The position numbers were made by a program, and so were the translations under genes. From Anaerosolibacter carboniphilus (GTDB lineage Bacteria > Bacillota > Clostridia > Peptostreptococcales > Thermotaleaceae), in NCBI RefSeq assembly GCF_014205875.1, contig NZ_JACHEN010000002.1, positions 126,485 through 190,484 of the forward strand: a stretch of DNA of 64,000 nt. Reading direction: 5' to 3'. Within the stretch, counting starts at the first letter, position 1. Each line of letters opens with the position of its first letter. Under the pieces are notes generated by a model. It worked only from the letters and a program-made list of their open reading frames with translations. It searched no databases and had not been told where the DNA came from. Below are positions 52,854 through 61,728 of this stretch, one piece after another.

Positions 52854-52858
52854 TTATA

Positions 52859-53605
52859 TTATTCTGACCGAAATTTTTTAAGATATTCCGATGCCGAGCG
52901 ATTCATCTCCAAAGCAAAATCGGACATATACTTACGTTTGCAGAAAGCTTTTATATCTGCATTGATATCTTTATTTGCTAAGCCCATCTTTTCATTTCTT
53001 GTATGATGCATTGCCAAGTGTTCATCTTTGGTTACCCTATGGTATTTATTCTCAAGCACTACATACTCTTTTTCAAAACGTGCAGGTTTTTTCCTGTTTT
53101 TTTGAGCCTCCACAGGATAGCCATAAACCACCATAGCAGCTGGCAACACATAATCGGGGAGTTCCAACAACGCCCGAACAGTTTCACAGTTTTCAATGAT
53201 ATCACCAATATAACATGAGCCAATTCCAAAGGATTCTGCCGCTACCACGGTATTTTGAGCAGCTATGATTGCGTCCGCACAAGCAAGCAGAGCGTCTCCC
53301 TCCCCTGGTTCCCTAGGATTGCAGTCCTCAAAGGAAAAAGCATCATACCATCTCTGATAGTCTGCAAGGAATATAAGCACCAACGGTGCCTTTGCAATAA
53401 ACGGCTGATTATCACAGGTTACTGCCAACTTTTCCTTTAATATTTCATCCGTAATATCGAGTATGGTATAAAGCATCATGCACCCTGCAGTTGGTGCTTC
53501 AAATGCAGCATTTAATATTTCCTTTTTGAGCTCATCTGTAATTGGTTTATTCTCAAACATCCTCATTGATTTTCTATTTTTTATTTGTTTTAAAACGTCG
53601 TTCAT
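52859..53605 (-). CDS. Nitroreductase family protein (NfsA-like length)
   Basis: The 248-residue protein opens with IKNRKSMRMFENKPITDELK and AAFEAPTAGCMMLYTILDIT. It also has IIAAQNTVVAAESFGIGSCY and a LLELPDYVLPAAMVVYGYPV core, giving FMN-dependent nitro/quinone reductase features. A C-terminal extension of about 60 residues (KENKYHRVTKDEHLAMHH-type) wraps the fold in longer members. GGGGG precedes the ATG. Monocistronic. Confidence 0.9.
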   Translation of the reverse strand: MNDVLKQIKNRKSMRMFENKPITDELKKEILNAAFEAPTAGCMMLYTILDITDEILKEKLAVTCDNQPFIAKAPLVLIFLADYQRWYDAFSFEDCNPREPGEGDALLACADAIIAAQNTVVAAESFGIGSCYIGDIIENCETVRALLELPDYVLPAAMVVYGYPVEAQKNRKKPARFEKEYVVLENKYHRVTKDEHLAMHHTRNEKMGLANKDINADIKAFCKRKYMSDFALEMNRSASEYLKKFRSE

Positions 53606-53723
53606 CGTATTACCCCCTTGTATATCAATATTTCTTTGAAAAAAAAAGGATCCTAAGCAACGCCCTTTTATGGCTCTATTCCATGTCCAATAGAGATACT
53701 AAATTTTCAATTTTAAAATCTGT

Positions 53724-54656
53724 TTATTGTTTATACACCTCCAGTATTTTTTTTATTCGTTGAATAACCTCCATTCGTATATTTTCAGGTTCTAAGCATT
53801 CACATTTGTCACCAAAGCTAAGTAAGAGATTATACCCTAGCTCATCTTCTACGAATGGAAAATGGACGATTAATTTATTATTCTCATCTGGTTCGATGTT
53901 TTCTTCTCCACAATGTTCTACCATTCGTTCCCTGAGAGACTCATCAACCAATAGTTTGATTGTAATACTCCTATTTTTTATCCAATCTACCTCACCTAAT
54001 GGCTTGGCATGAAATTCCCGAGGAATAAACATTTCTTCCATTATTTCAAGAGCTGAAATACGAGACAGTTTAAACGTTCGAAAATCTTTCTTAGAAATAC
54101 AGTAGCCTTGCAAATACCAGTTTGTCTCTTTTAACACTAATTTATAAGGTTCAACTTTTCGACTGCTTTTTTTACCACTGCGGTCGGAATACTTAAAAGA
54201 TAGACATTTACTCTCATTTAACGCCCTCTTGATTTGCTCAAGGTTGGGCTGCAAGTTCTTATTACCAGCCCATGGGGTAAGGTCGATAGTAATTTGACTT
54301 GATTTTAATTCAATATCTCTAAATTGCTCCGCTGGAATTAGACCTTTTACTTTTGCAAGGGTATTTACGATTTCTTCGCTGGATAATGTTGAAGAGATAC
54401 TTCCAAGTCCTATCAGGAGTGTTGTAATATCCGATGTAGTGAAAAGCTTTTTATCTAATTTATATTCCTCCATGATGCCAATGCCACCATTGGCACCAGG
54501 ATAAGTAACAATAGGAATCCCTGCCAAGCTTATTGTTTCTATATCTCTATATATAGTCCGAGGCGTTACTTCAAACATTTCTGCAAGCTTTGTTGCACTG
54601 ATTTTTTTACGTTCAAGCAACACCATAATAATGGAGATTAGTCGATCTATTTTCAA
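53724..54656 (-). CDS. WYL-domain transcriptional regulator (DeoR/YobV-like)
   Basis: The 310-residue protein has an HTH_11 domain (1-55, KISATKLAEMFEVTPRTIYR), a WYL domain (about 140-205, CLSFKYSDRSGKKSSRKVEP and WYLQGYCISKKDFRTFKLSR) and a WCX tail. The TTG at 54656 has AAAGGATG upstream. It is divergent from a small FMN-binding protein gene, its likely target. Confidence 0.9.
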   Translation of the reverse strand: MKIDRLISIIMVLLERKKISATKLAEMFEVTPRTIYRDIETISLAGIPIVTYPGANGGIGIMEEYKLDKKLFTTSDITTLLIGLGSISSTLSSEEIVNTLAKVKGLIPAEQFRDIELKSSQITIDLTPWAGNKNLQPNLEQIKRALNESKCLSFKYSDRSGKKSSRKVEPYKLVLKETNWYLQGYCISKKDFRTFKLSRISALEIMEEMFIPREFHAKPLGEVDWIKNRSITIKLLVDESLRERMVEHCGEENIEPDENNKLIVHFPFVEDELGYNLLLSFGDKCECLEPENIRMEVIQRIKKILEVYKQ

Positions 54657-54799
54657 TTGTTATCATCCTTTGATTCTATTTGATTTATTTCATCATATAA
54701 CCATGACATACTGTTGTCAAGGTTGTATGATAGAATAGGATTATATTTGGAAAGAATCTTGAATAACCATTTATAATAATCTATAGGAGGAGAATGAAA

Positions 54800-55222
54800 A
54801 TGGAATTTTTACAAGCGTTTCATAGGATGATGGAAAATACGAAGGATATCGCTTTGGCGACTTCCGTAAACAATGTTCCGAATGTTAGAGTTGTGAATTT
54901 TTATTATGATCCTCAAAAGAAAGGTGTTCTTTATTTTTCATCGATTAAAGATAATCCTAAGACTTTCGAGTTTTCACAAAATAATAAGGTAGCATTTACA
55001 ACAATTCCAGTTGATATGATTGAACACACTCGCGTTACGAAAGGGATAGTTAAAAAAAGTGATTTCACAATATTTGATTTAAAAGAGGCATTTATCAAAA
55101 AATATCCGAGTTATGAAATAATGATAGCACAAGCTGGAGATAGGCTAGCTATTTATGAGATTCATTTTAATGAAGCAAATATAACATTGAGTTTTGACAA
55201 GCAGGGTAAAGTAACTTTATAA
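54800..55222 (+). CDS. Pyridoxamine 5'-phosphate oxidase-like FMN-binding protein
   Basis: About 140 residues with the split-barrel core LATSVNNVPNVRVVNFYYDP, GVLYFSSIKDNPKTFEFSQN and KVAFTTIPV. Such small proteins bind FMN, F420 or haem and reduce unknown substrates. The ATG at 54800 is preferred because AGGAGG lies nine bases upstream; an ATG at 54794 is too close. Divergent from a WYL regulator and followed by a strong terminator. Confidence 0.88.
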   Translation: MEFLQAFHRMMENTKDIALATSVNNVPNVRVVNFYYDPQKKGVLYFSSIKDNPKTFEFSQNNKVAFTTIPVDMIEHTRVTKGIVKKSDFTIFDLKEAFIKKYPSYEIMIAQAGDRLAIYEIHFNEANITLSFDKQGKVTL

Positions 55223-55269
55223 CATAATTTTATCTTGAATCTCTGCTTTAGTTATTTCAACAATTATTA

Positions 55270-55321
55270 AAAACCGCAGTCAGAGTTGTACGCTTCACCG
55301 TACCTCTCTGACTGCGGTTTT
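55270..55321. terminator. Bidirectional terminator
   Basis: AAAACCGCAGTCAGAG pairs perfectly with CTCTGACTGCGGTTTT between convergent genes. Confidence 0.88.
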
Positions 55322-55392
55322 ATAGACGAAAAAAGTCAAATAGCCCGATCCCTGTAATACGCTATATTTTCATTGTAGGCTGTTTATTCCAA

Positions 55393-55800
55393 CTATCTTA
55401 ACATTTTCAAATTTCCGGTCAGTTTATTGATCTTTTTCTTTGGTCCGTAGAGACATAAACCTAAATAGTTAATTTCACTCTTACTTACCCCTAACAGCTT
55501 TACCCCATAATCATCATAATTCAAGGATTTTTGAGCGATCTCACTAAACCCAATCACATGAATATCTTCATCTTGCTTCTCTAATAGTTCATCGTACCTA
55601 ACCTTTATTTCCTCTTTGGATAAGGTTAATATTGGAATTGGGATATTGGTAATGCCTTGATGGGTTCTGCCGTCCTTATCCAATAGTTTTTTACCAATCA
55701 ATCCATTTACTGCACTTGCCAGACTAATCCCTAAAGCGGCAGTTGTGTTTGCAATAATCCCTGTAGGCAAGTTTTCGTCAACAATCATTATACACTTCAT
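55393..55800 (-). CDS. DUF2000 family protein
   Basis: The 135-residue protein matches DUF2000: KCIMIVDENLPTGIIANTTA, then ALGISLASAVNGLIGKKLLD and the closing GVSKSEINYLGLCLYGPKKK. The fold resembles peptidyl-tRNA hydrolase 2, but the reaction is unknown. AAAGGAGG precedes the ATG. It lies 66 bases downstream of an AraC regulator on the same strand, which may control it. Confidence 0.88.
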   Translation of the reverse strand: MKCIMIVDENLPTGIIANTTAALGISLASAVNGLIGKKLLDKDGRTHQGITNIPIPILTLSKEEIKVRYDELLEKQDEDIHVIGFSEIAQKSLNYDDYGVKLLGVSKSEINYLGLCLYGPKKKINKLTGNLKMLR

Positions 55801-55866
55801 AGAAATACCTCCTTTATGAAAAATTATAAAGGTATTTTCTATTTGTTTATTGTATGATATTGACCC

Positions 55867-56655
55867 TTAATCATGTAAAGCTTTGTAATATTGGAACGGT
55901 GTGATTCCATAAGCCTTTTTAAACTCTTTTGTAAAATGAGCCTGATCATAAAAGCCAGATTTCAGTGCTATATCTACAATGTCATCGCTGCTTTTTAATA
56001 AGCATTTCCCATAATCAGTTTTAAGCTGCAATTGATATGCACTTGGCGTCGTATTAAATTGACTCTTGAAATTTCTAATCAAAACAAATTTACTAATGTC
56101 AAACTTTTCTTCCATGTCTTTCAGCTTTAAAGGTTCAAGAAAGTTTTCTTCAATATAAGCCTTTACTGCAGTTATTTTTTTGCTGCTCTGTAGCTGTATT
56201 GCTATATCCTGTACGTCAAATAAATGTATGAGCGTACTTATCAATTCAACTTCCTTATCAAATCCACTGGTATTGCTTTTTAAAACATCGACTAAACTTT
56301 GAATTTGATTAAATTCAAAAGTGCCTAATTTCTTTATACCAATTGCATTTTTGCTGCCTAAATGATGAAACATCTCTTCACAAAATTCATTCTGTATGTA
56401 AATCATTGTGAACTTCCAATCATTCAGATCTAAAGGCTGGCATTTATGACTTACATATGGATATATCATGATAGCTTCTCCAGCTTTCATGTAATAATCG
56501 CTTCCATTAATATTTAGTATGGATGATCCTTTTTCTATATAGCCAATGGATAGCTCTTGGTGAAGGTGGTCTTTGTACGCATGTATATCGTTGGAGCAAG
56601 TTTTAACTTCCACCATGTTAAATGGTTCTGATCTATAATAATCAATCCTTTTCAT
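55867..56655 (-). CDS. AraC family transcriptional regulator
   Basis: About 262 residues: an N-terminal cupin sensor (about 10-150, HLHQELSIGYIEKGSSILNI) and two helix-turn-helix units at the end (about 165-262, LKLKDMEEKFDISKFVLIRN and IALKSGFYDQAHFTKEFKKA with YGITPFQYYK). The ATG at 56655 is preferred over a GTG at 56661 that overlaps the GGAAGG site. Probable target: the DUF2000 gene downstream. Confidence 0.9.
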   Translation of the reverse strand: MKRIDYYRSEPFNMVEVKTCSNDIHAYKDHLHQELSIGYIEKGSSILNINGSDYYMKAGEAIMIYPYVSHKCQPLDLNDWKFTMIYIQNEFCEEMFHHLGSKNAIGIKKLGTFEFNQIQSLVDVLKSNTSGFDKEVELISTLIHLFDVQDIAIQLQSSKKITAVKAYIEENFLEPLKLKDMEEKFDISKFVLIRNFKSQFNTTPSAYQLQLKTDYGKCLLKSSDDIVDIALKSGFYDQAHFTKEFKKAYGITPFQYYKALHD

Positions 56656-56772
56656 ATGCACCTTCCTAGAAAATCATAGACTAGATTTTTTTCTATGCCT
56701 TGATTCTATTATCGAATTCTTTTTAAGTCAAGAATCATCTATTTGACAAAGCGCTATTTGTCTTTAAGCATG

Positions 56773-56833
56773 GAAAAACTCCTTTTGGCAGTAGTGTCTT
56801 GACAGCCCCATCATACCAAATTAGGGGTTTTTC
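56773..56833 (-). terminator. Candidate terminator of the PAP2 gene
   Basis: GAAAAACTCC and GGGGTTTTTC form a long-looped stem, with one mismatch, 22 bases after the stop codon. Confidence 0.4.
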
Positions 56834-56854
56834 TTTATAGAATTCAACTTATTA

Positions 56855-57508
56855 CTAACGATTTTTTCCAATATTCAAGATATATTTTTCAGATGCCTCT
56901 CCTTGCCTCCAACATATATTACTAATCAGATTAAATAACACTTCCCCTAAGAAAATGGCAGCAATAGCGTCTAGCACAACATGCTGCTTTACAAATAGGG
57001 TAGACAAAATAATAGTGAAGGCTATACTCGAAATTACCAGCTGGTTTCGCTTATTTTTGATACTGCTATGTCTAATCCCCTTAAACATCAGATAACTGGT
57101 TAGGGAATGGATACTTGGAAAACAGTTAAAGGGTTGATCCGTAGCATACACCCATGCCACCATTCTGGTCAAAATATCTTCTCCTACTAACAAAGGTCTG
57201 GGCACTGTAGTCTGATAAAAAAAATACACGCCATAACAAATCAAAAGACCTAAATTCAGAGAAAGCAGTGTTTTATAATAGGTCTCCCGATCCTTCAAGC
57301 AAAAGAAAACAAGGGTACCAAGTAAAAATAGATACCATGCCACATAGGGAATAATAAATATTTTTAAGAATGGGATTCCTCGATCTATATCTGTCATAAG
57401 ACTATATGCACCCCTGTCCCCATGGTTCAAGATACCATAGAGGATATTTAAAAGGGGAATGGACATCATCAGACATAAGGCCATAACATTTCCCTTGATT
57501 TTTTTCAT
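56855..57508 (-). CDS. PAP2-type membrane phosphatase
   Basis: About 217 residues with six helices and PAP2 features: VPRP near 104 (motif 1), CFPSIHSLTSYL near 131 (motif 2) and KQHVVLDAIAA near 176 (motif 3). The set resembles the inositol-phosphorylceramide-synthase-like branch. It probably removes phosphate from a lipid such as undecaprenyl pyrophosphate or phosphatidate at the outer membrane face. The ATG at 57508 fits the AAAGGAG site better than the one at 57514. Confidence 0.87.
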   Translation of the reverse strand: MKKIKGNVMALCLMMSIPLLNILYGILNHGDRGAYSLMTDIDRGIPFLKIFIIPYVAWYLFLLGTLVFFCLKDRETYYKTLLSLNLGLLICYGVYFFYQTTVPRPLLVGEDILTRMVAWVYATDQPFNCFPSIHSLTSYLMFKGIRHSSIKNKRNQLVISSIAFTIILSTLFVKQHVVLDAIAAIFLGEVLFNLISNICWRQGEASEKYILNIGKNR

Positions 57509-57709
57509 TTCCATCTCTCCTTTACGATTGCTATTGTTATTGTAAAGGAAAGAGATTAATAAAAGGTTGGAAGATCCTTAAAACTTCATTAGAATTCCAT
57601 TAAAAACCATAAACATGGGATCTTTCGTAGATCACGTGAAAAATGGCACTGTAGCTATATCCGAAACAATGGGGCATATTCCTTTGTCTTCACTCTCTAT
57701 AAATAAGAA

Positions 57710-57734
57710 ATGAACAAGGCTAAGCCTTGTTCAT
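57710..57734 (-). terminator. Terminator of the fascin-like secreted protein gene
   Basis: ATGAACAAGGC and GCCTTGTTCAT form an 11-base perfect stem, followed on the minus strand by TTCTTATTTAT. Confidence 0.8.
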
Positions 57735-57737
57735 CTC

Positions 57738-59600
57738 TTATCTGTTAATCTTAATGGTTACTTTTTTTGTTGTTCCATCCCAATCTGCCTCGCACCCAAG
57801 ATTCTCAACGATGAATCTTAAGGGTAACATTGTTCTGCCACTTTCTGAAATATATGGTGCTACATCGCTCTCTTTGCTTGCACCATTAACTTTTGCAGTT
57901 TTGCTTCCAATCCAAAGATAGATCTTGTTGTTCTTTAAATATATACTAACCCTTTTATCCGATGCGTCCCATGCTACTTCTCCACCCATGGATTCAATAA
58001 CCGCCCTTATAGGAAGAAAAGTTCTACCATTTTTTATAGTCATTGTGGTCCCCTTACCAGGGTCTATTTCTTTTCTCTGTCCACTAACGAACATATACTT
58101 GCTTCCTACTTCTAATACAATGGTTTTGTTATTTGAACCAGATTTTACACTAACCTCATTTGAAGCAGCGCCTAGCGTTTTATCCTTATAAACAGCTTTC
58201 AAAATATAATAGTAGGTAGCGTTATTTTCAACATTTTTATCCGTATAGGATGTTCCTTCTATAGGGAAATCTGCAATAGGAGTACTTGACTCTCTACCTG
58301 AAGCAGTTCCTCTATAAAGGTTATATCCTACAATGCTACTTGCATCACTTGGTTTGTTCCATGATAGATTAACACCATTTTCTCCTGCTTTTGCACTTAA
58401 AGTTATTCTGGATTTCAATGATACTGCCACTTCATTAGAAGTAGTTCCTAATGTCTTATCTTTATAAACTGCCCTTAGCACATAGTAGTATGTGGTTCCA
58501 CTTTCCAAGTTTTTATCCATATAGGAAGTTCCTTCTATAGGAAAATCGGTAATAGGAGTACTTGACTCTCTACCTGAAGCAGTTCCTCTATAAAGGTTGT
58601 ATCCTATAATATTTTTTGTATTATTTGGTTTGGTCCAAGTGAATGACACGCTTTTATCACCAGGTATTGCGGTTAAATTACATTTGTCAGAATGAGCTTC
58701 TTGAACTTTTATGATTTTAAAAGTAGACCACTTATTCACTTCTTTGCTGTTTGCTGCAATCTCATCTTCATCCTCTACAGTTACATATTTTCCATTGCTA
58801 GCTTTTAGTGCTACTCGATCATTCCCTAAATCGGAAAAAACAAACTTTGCTCGATCACTTATTTTTGTCGCCTTTGCATTTATATTTCCATCTTCTTCAT
58901 CTTGAAGATAGAGATACTTGCCATTACTTGTCTTCAAAACTACGGTATTTCTATCTACCTTGATGATTTCAAATGTTTCCCAACTACCGATTTGATCTCT
59001 ATTTGCTACAACTGCATTGCCGCCTCCATCTTCAGCACACAGATATTTTCCATTTGCTGCGAGTAATGCTATATATTCTAATCCTTCAAAGTCTATCTGG
59101 TCATCACCTGTTTCAATTAACTCAAAGGTTTCCCAGTCTCCTATTTTCTTTCTGTCCGCAACTACTTTACCCCCGCCGCCATCTTCTGCACACATATAAT
59201 TTTTATTATAGGTTTTAAAAGCTATTTTATTATTATCTAGGTTTATTAATTGAAATATCTCCCTCTGCCCTATTTCGTCACTATCCACATAAACATTTTT
59301 TCCATCTTTAGAGACACTCACATAATCTCCATTACAGCCCTTCAGCGCAATATACCCTTTTCCCAGATCGACCATTTGAAAGATTTCCCATTCTCCAACC
59401 TTGTTTCTATTCGCTGTTAATTCACTTCCGCCTCCATTCTCAGCACACAGATATTTCCCATTAAATGTTTTGATGGAAACCGTCATCTTTACATTATTTA
59501 ACCCGTAGACGTCATCCGGCAAAGCCATCAGTGATATCAACATCACGAATGCGATCACATAAACTGTACATGTTTTGAAATGGTCTTTCATTTTTTTCAT
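57738..59600 (-). CDS. Secreted protein with fascin-like repeats, two FN3 domains and a copper-amine-oxidase-N domain
   Basis: The 620-residue precursor has a signal peptide (CTVYVIAFVMLISLMALP). Six fascin-like beta-trefoil repeats (about 40-305) each read like NGKYLCAEDGGG...WETFELI, so two trefoils are likely. Two near-identical fibronectin type III domains follow (about 312-400 and 402-492; GYNLYRGTASGRESSTPI in each). A C-terminal Cu_amine_oxidN1 domain (about 495-620; TFLPIRAVIESMGGEVAWD and TMLPLRFIVENLGCEADWDG) is common on clostridial cell surfaces. Probably binds sugars or proteins outside the cell. AGGAGAG precedes the ATG; monocistronic. Confidence 0.88.
   Translation of the reverse strand: MKKMKDHFKTCTVYVIAFVMLISLMALPDDVYGLNNVKMTVSIKTFNGKYLCAENGGGSELTANRNKVGEWEIFQMVDLGKGYIALKGCNGDYVSVSKDGKNVYVDSDEIGQREIFQLINLDNNKIAFKTYNKNYMCAEDGGGGKVVADRKKIGDWETFELIETGDDQIDFEGLEYIALLAANGKYLCAEDGGGNAVVANRDQIGSWETFEIIKVDRNTVVLKTSNGKYLYLQDEEDGNINAKATKISDRAKFVFSDLGNDRVALKASNGKYVTVEDEDEIAANSKEVNKWSTFKIIKVQEAHSDKCNLTAIPGDKSVSFTWTKPNNTKNIIGYNLYRGTASGRESSTPITDFPIEGTSYMDKNLESGTTYYYVLRAVYKDKTLGTTSNEVAVSLKSRITLSAKAGENGVNLSWNKPSDASSIVGYNLYRGTASGRESSTPIADFPIEGTSYTDKNVENNATYYYILKAVYKDKTLGAASNEVSVKSGSNNKTIVLEVGSKYMFVSGQRKEIDPGKGTTMTIKNGRTFLPIRAVIESMGGEVAWDASDKRVSIYLKNNKIYLWIGSKTAKVNGASKESDVAPYISESGRTMLPLRFIVENLGCEADWDGTTKKVTIKINR
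58275..58322. repeat. 48-base direct repeat in the FN3 region (partner at 58551-58598)
   Basis: Identical 48-base stretches lie 276 bases (92 codons) apart, exactly one FN3 repeat. Recent duplication or gene conversion between the two domains is implied. Confidence 0.9.
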
Positions 59601-60113
59601 ACCAACACTCTCCTATTTTTTTGAACTAAATCACAATAAGTATTCACTCAAAAAATTATGAAATATGAATATCTCTTTGAATTAGTTTAGTATCATTATT
59701 AGTGTCGTACTCTCTGAAATATTCACATTCTATGGAACTGTAATGAAAATAAGATAATTGTAATCATAATGTAAATAAAATATAAAGCTACTGTAATTAT
59801 TTCTAGCTCGTTTTTAAAAAACACAGATAGCCAATCATCTGAGTCACCGACAACTGCCGTGGCTCTCTAACTATAAAGATTATTCAATTTTTTCAAGAAT
59901 CTAGTTCAAATCATAACGAAACACTTGTTATCTTCATCCTAAATATCTAAAACTTTCATGAGATTCTTGCCCGAAATAACAGGCAGTAAACTTTCCTATA
60001 TCTACACAAAGAAATAAAAAGATGACTTTATCCAGAAAATTTATTATAATAAGAAAAATCAATCAAATGCTATTAGGCATTAAAATCTTATTTTAATAAA
60101 GGAGCGAATTCAG
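59601..60113. other. Long intergenic stretch between the fascin-like gene and the ABC ATPase gene
   Basis: About 510 bases of AT-rich DNA. The clearest element is the stem-loop at 59821-59870, listed separately. No gene is supported. Confidence 0.6.
59821..59870 (-). other. Structured leader-like hairpin with T tract
   Basis: On the minus strand AGAGAGCCA (59862-59870) pairs with TGGCTATCT (59827-59835), one mismatch, around an inner CGGC-AGTT-GTCG stem, then GTGTTTTTT. It could be a terminator, or part of a regulatory leader for the secreted protein gene 220 bases downstream. It matches no riboswitch I can name. Confidence 0.4.
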
Positions 60114-60899
60114 TTGGTGATCGAAGCAAAGCAGGTTTCAGTTATTCGGGATTCAAAGTATATTTTAAAAGAAGTGAATTGGTCGGTAAAAGCTGGCGAG
60201 CATTGGGCAATCTTAGGGTTAAACGGTTCAGGGAAAACCACCCTGTTAAATATGATCAACGGATACCTATTTCCTTCAACGGGAGAACTCCAGGTTCTTG
60301 GCAAGATCTTTGGGAAATATGATTTGAGGGAGTTAAGAAAATCTATCGGTTGGGTAAGTACAGCTCTTCAAGAGAGACTCTATGGAACTGAATCCGTAGA
60401 AGATATCGTTTTAAGTGGCAAGTTTGCTACGATCGGTCTATATGAACACCCTAGTCAAGAGGATAGAGATTTTGCTAAAAGTTTATTGGATCGTTTGGCT
60501 AGTGGTCATCTGTCCAATCGAACCTATCAGTCCTTGTCCCAAGGTGAAAAGCAGCGCGTTCTAATTGCTAGGGCTCTTATGTCTTCCCCCCGGTTGCTTA
60601 TTCTGGATGAGCCCTGTACCGGATTAGATATATTCGCAAAGGAACAATTGCTCTCCACCATAGAAAAATTAAGCTACGAACAGGATGCCCCTACACTGAT
60701 TTATGTTACCCATCGTACGGAGGAAATCCTACCAACTTTTAGCCATACCCTACTACTGCGTAGAGGACAAGTCCATTCTTCAGGAAAAACAGCTTTTGTG
60801 CTGACCAAAGAGAATCTTTGTGATTTCTTCGAGGCACCTGTCCTATGCGAGAAGCTAGGGGATCGGTTTTTACTGCGTCTTGATTCTCAGCCATTTTAG
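60114..60899 (+). CDS. Soluble ABC ATPase (YlmA/ModF-like)
   Basis: The 261-residue ATPase starts at a TTG with GGAGCG nine bases upstream (a GTG follows at once). Walker A LGLNGSGKTTLLN, Q-loop WVSTALQE, signature LSQGEKQRVLIARALM, Walker B LLILDEPCTGLD and H-loop YVTHRTEE are intact. YlmA/ModF-type proteins occur without a permease and their role is unclear. No permease gene is adjacent here. Confidence 0.88.
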   Translation: MVIEAKQVSVIRDSKYILKEVNWSVKAGEHWAILGLNGSGKTTLLNMINGYLFPSTGELQVLGKIFGKYDLRELRKSIGWVSTALQERLYGTESVEDIVLSGKFATIGLYEHPSQEDRDFAKSLLDRLASGHLSNRTYQSLSQGEKQRVLIARALMSSPRLLILDEPCTGLDIFAKEQLLSTIEKLSYEQDAPTLIYVTHRTEEILPTFSHTLLLRRGQVHSSGKTAFVLTKENLCDFFEAPVLCEKLGDRFLLRLDSQPF

Positions 60900-61071
60900 C
60901 GCCTGTATCTATAGACAAGCGCCCATACGCTCTGCCACTGGTCTCAATTAACAGTTTTAAGGTATGGTAATTCGTATCTTATCCCTTATCCAATATCCAC
61001 CAACCCGAATTTACAACTCTATTACATTTCTTAATTATCATATATGGTAAACTAAGAGCGGAGGTGGTTTT

Positions 61072-61728
61072 ATGGCGCATATTCTCATCGTTGAAGATGA
61101 AAAATCCATAAACGATCTTATTGCTATGAATCTAGAGTTGGTAGGTCATACCAGCACACAGGCATATGAAGGCAATGAGGCGCTTGACTACTTAAAGCAG
61201 AATACTTATTCACTCATTATTCTGGACATCATGCTTCCAGGACTAGACGGTTTTTCCTTGATGCAATATGTTCCTGAAAATACACCTGTAATTTTCCTTA
61301 CTGCCATGGGCAATCTATCGGATAGAGTCAAAGGATTTAAGCTAGGTGCTGACGATTACATCGTAAAGCCTTTTGAAACAATTGAGCTACTGGCACGTAT
61401 TGAAGCTATACTTCGCCGCACCCAACGATCATTAAATATTTTTTCACTAGACAGTACCGTTGTAAATCTGGAGAGCAGAGTCGTTACCGTGAACGGAAGT
61501 GAAATCGAACTTACCCTTCGCGAGTATGAATTACTGGAAATACTCATTAAAAATAAAAATATCGCCCTATCCCGGGAGAAACTGCTGAAACTGGCCTGGG
61601 AGTATGACTACTTTGGAGAGACAAGAACAGTAGATGTGCATATTCAAAAACTGCGTAAAAAATTAAACTGGGAAAACAGAATAAAAACTGTATATAAAAT
61701 GGGATACCGTTTGGAGGTGGACCAGTGA
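61072..61728 (+). CDS. OmpR/PhoB family response regulator
   Basis: The 218-residue protein has a receiver domain with the acidic pocket VEDE, phosphoacceptor Asp52 in LIILDIMLPGLDG, and YIVKPF. A winged-helix DNA-binding domain follows (about 125-218, LTLREYELLEILIKNKN and TRTVDVHIQKLRKKL). GGAGGTGG precedes the ATG. It overlaps the histidine kinase gene by four bases, a classical two-component operon. Confidence 0.95.
   Translation: MAHILIVEDEKSINDLIAMNLELVGHTSTQAYEGNEALDYLKQNTYSLIILDIMLPGLDGFSLMQYVPENTPVIFLTAMGNLSDRVKGFKLGADDYIVKPFETIELLARIEAILRRTQRSLNIFSLDSTVVNLESRVVTVNGSEIELTLREYELLEILIKNKNIALSREKLLKLAWEYDYFGETRTVDVHIQKLRKKLNWENRIKTVYKMGYRLEVDQ

Larger units (their letters stand above)
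52378..52858. other. Gene-free stretch with the FapA promoter and two hairpins
   Basis: About 480 bases. A TATAAT -10 box on the minus strand (52494-52499) probably serves the FapA-GAF operon. TTAGGAC and GTCCTAA near 52570-52600 form a loose stem. The right end holds two terminators, listed separately. I recognise no riboswitch or gene. Confidence 0.5.

Noticed and set aside
59821..59870. Cyclic-di-GMP (GEMM) riboswitch upstream of a surface protein
   Set aside because: GCCACGG and a GGTGAC-like loop raised the idea, but the conserved GCAAACC and GGGACGCAAAG blocks of that class are missing.
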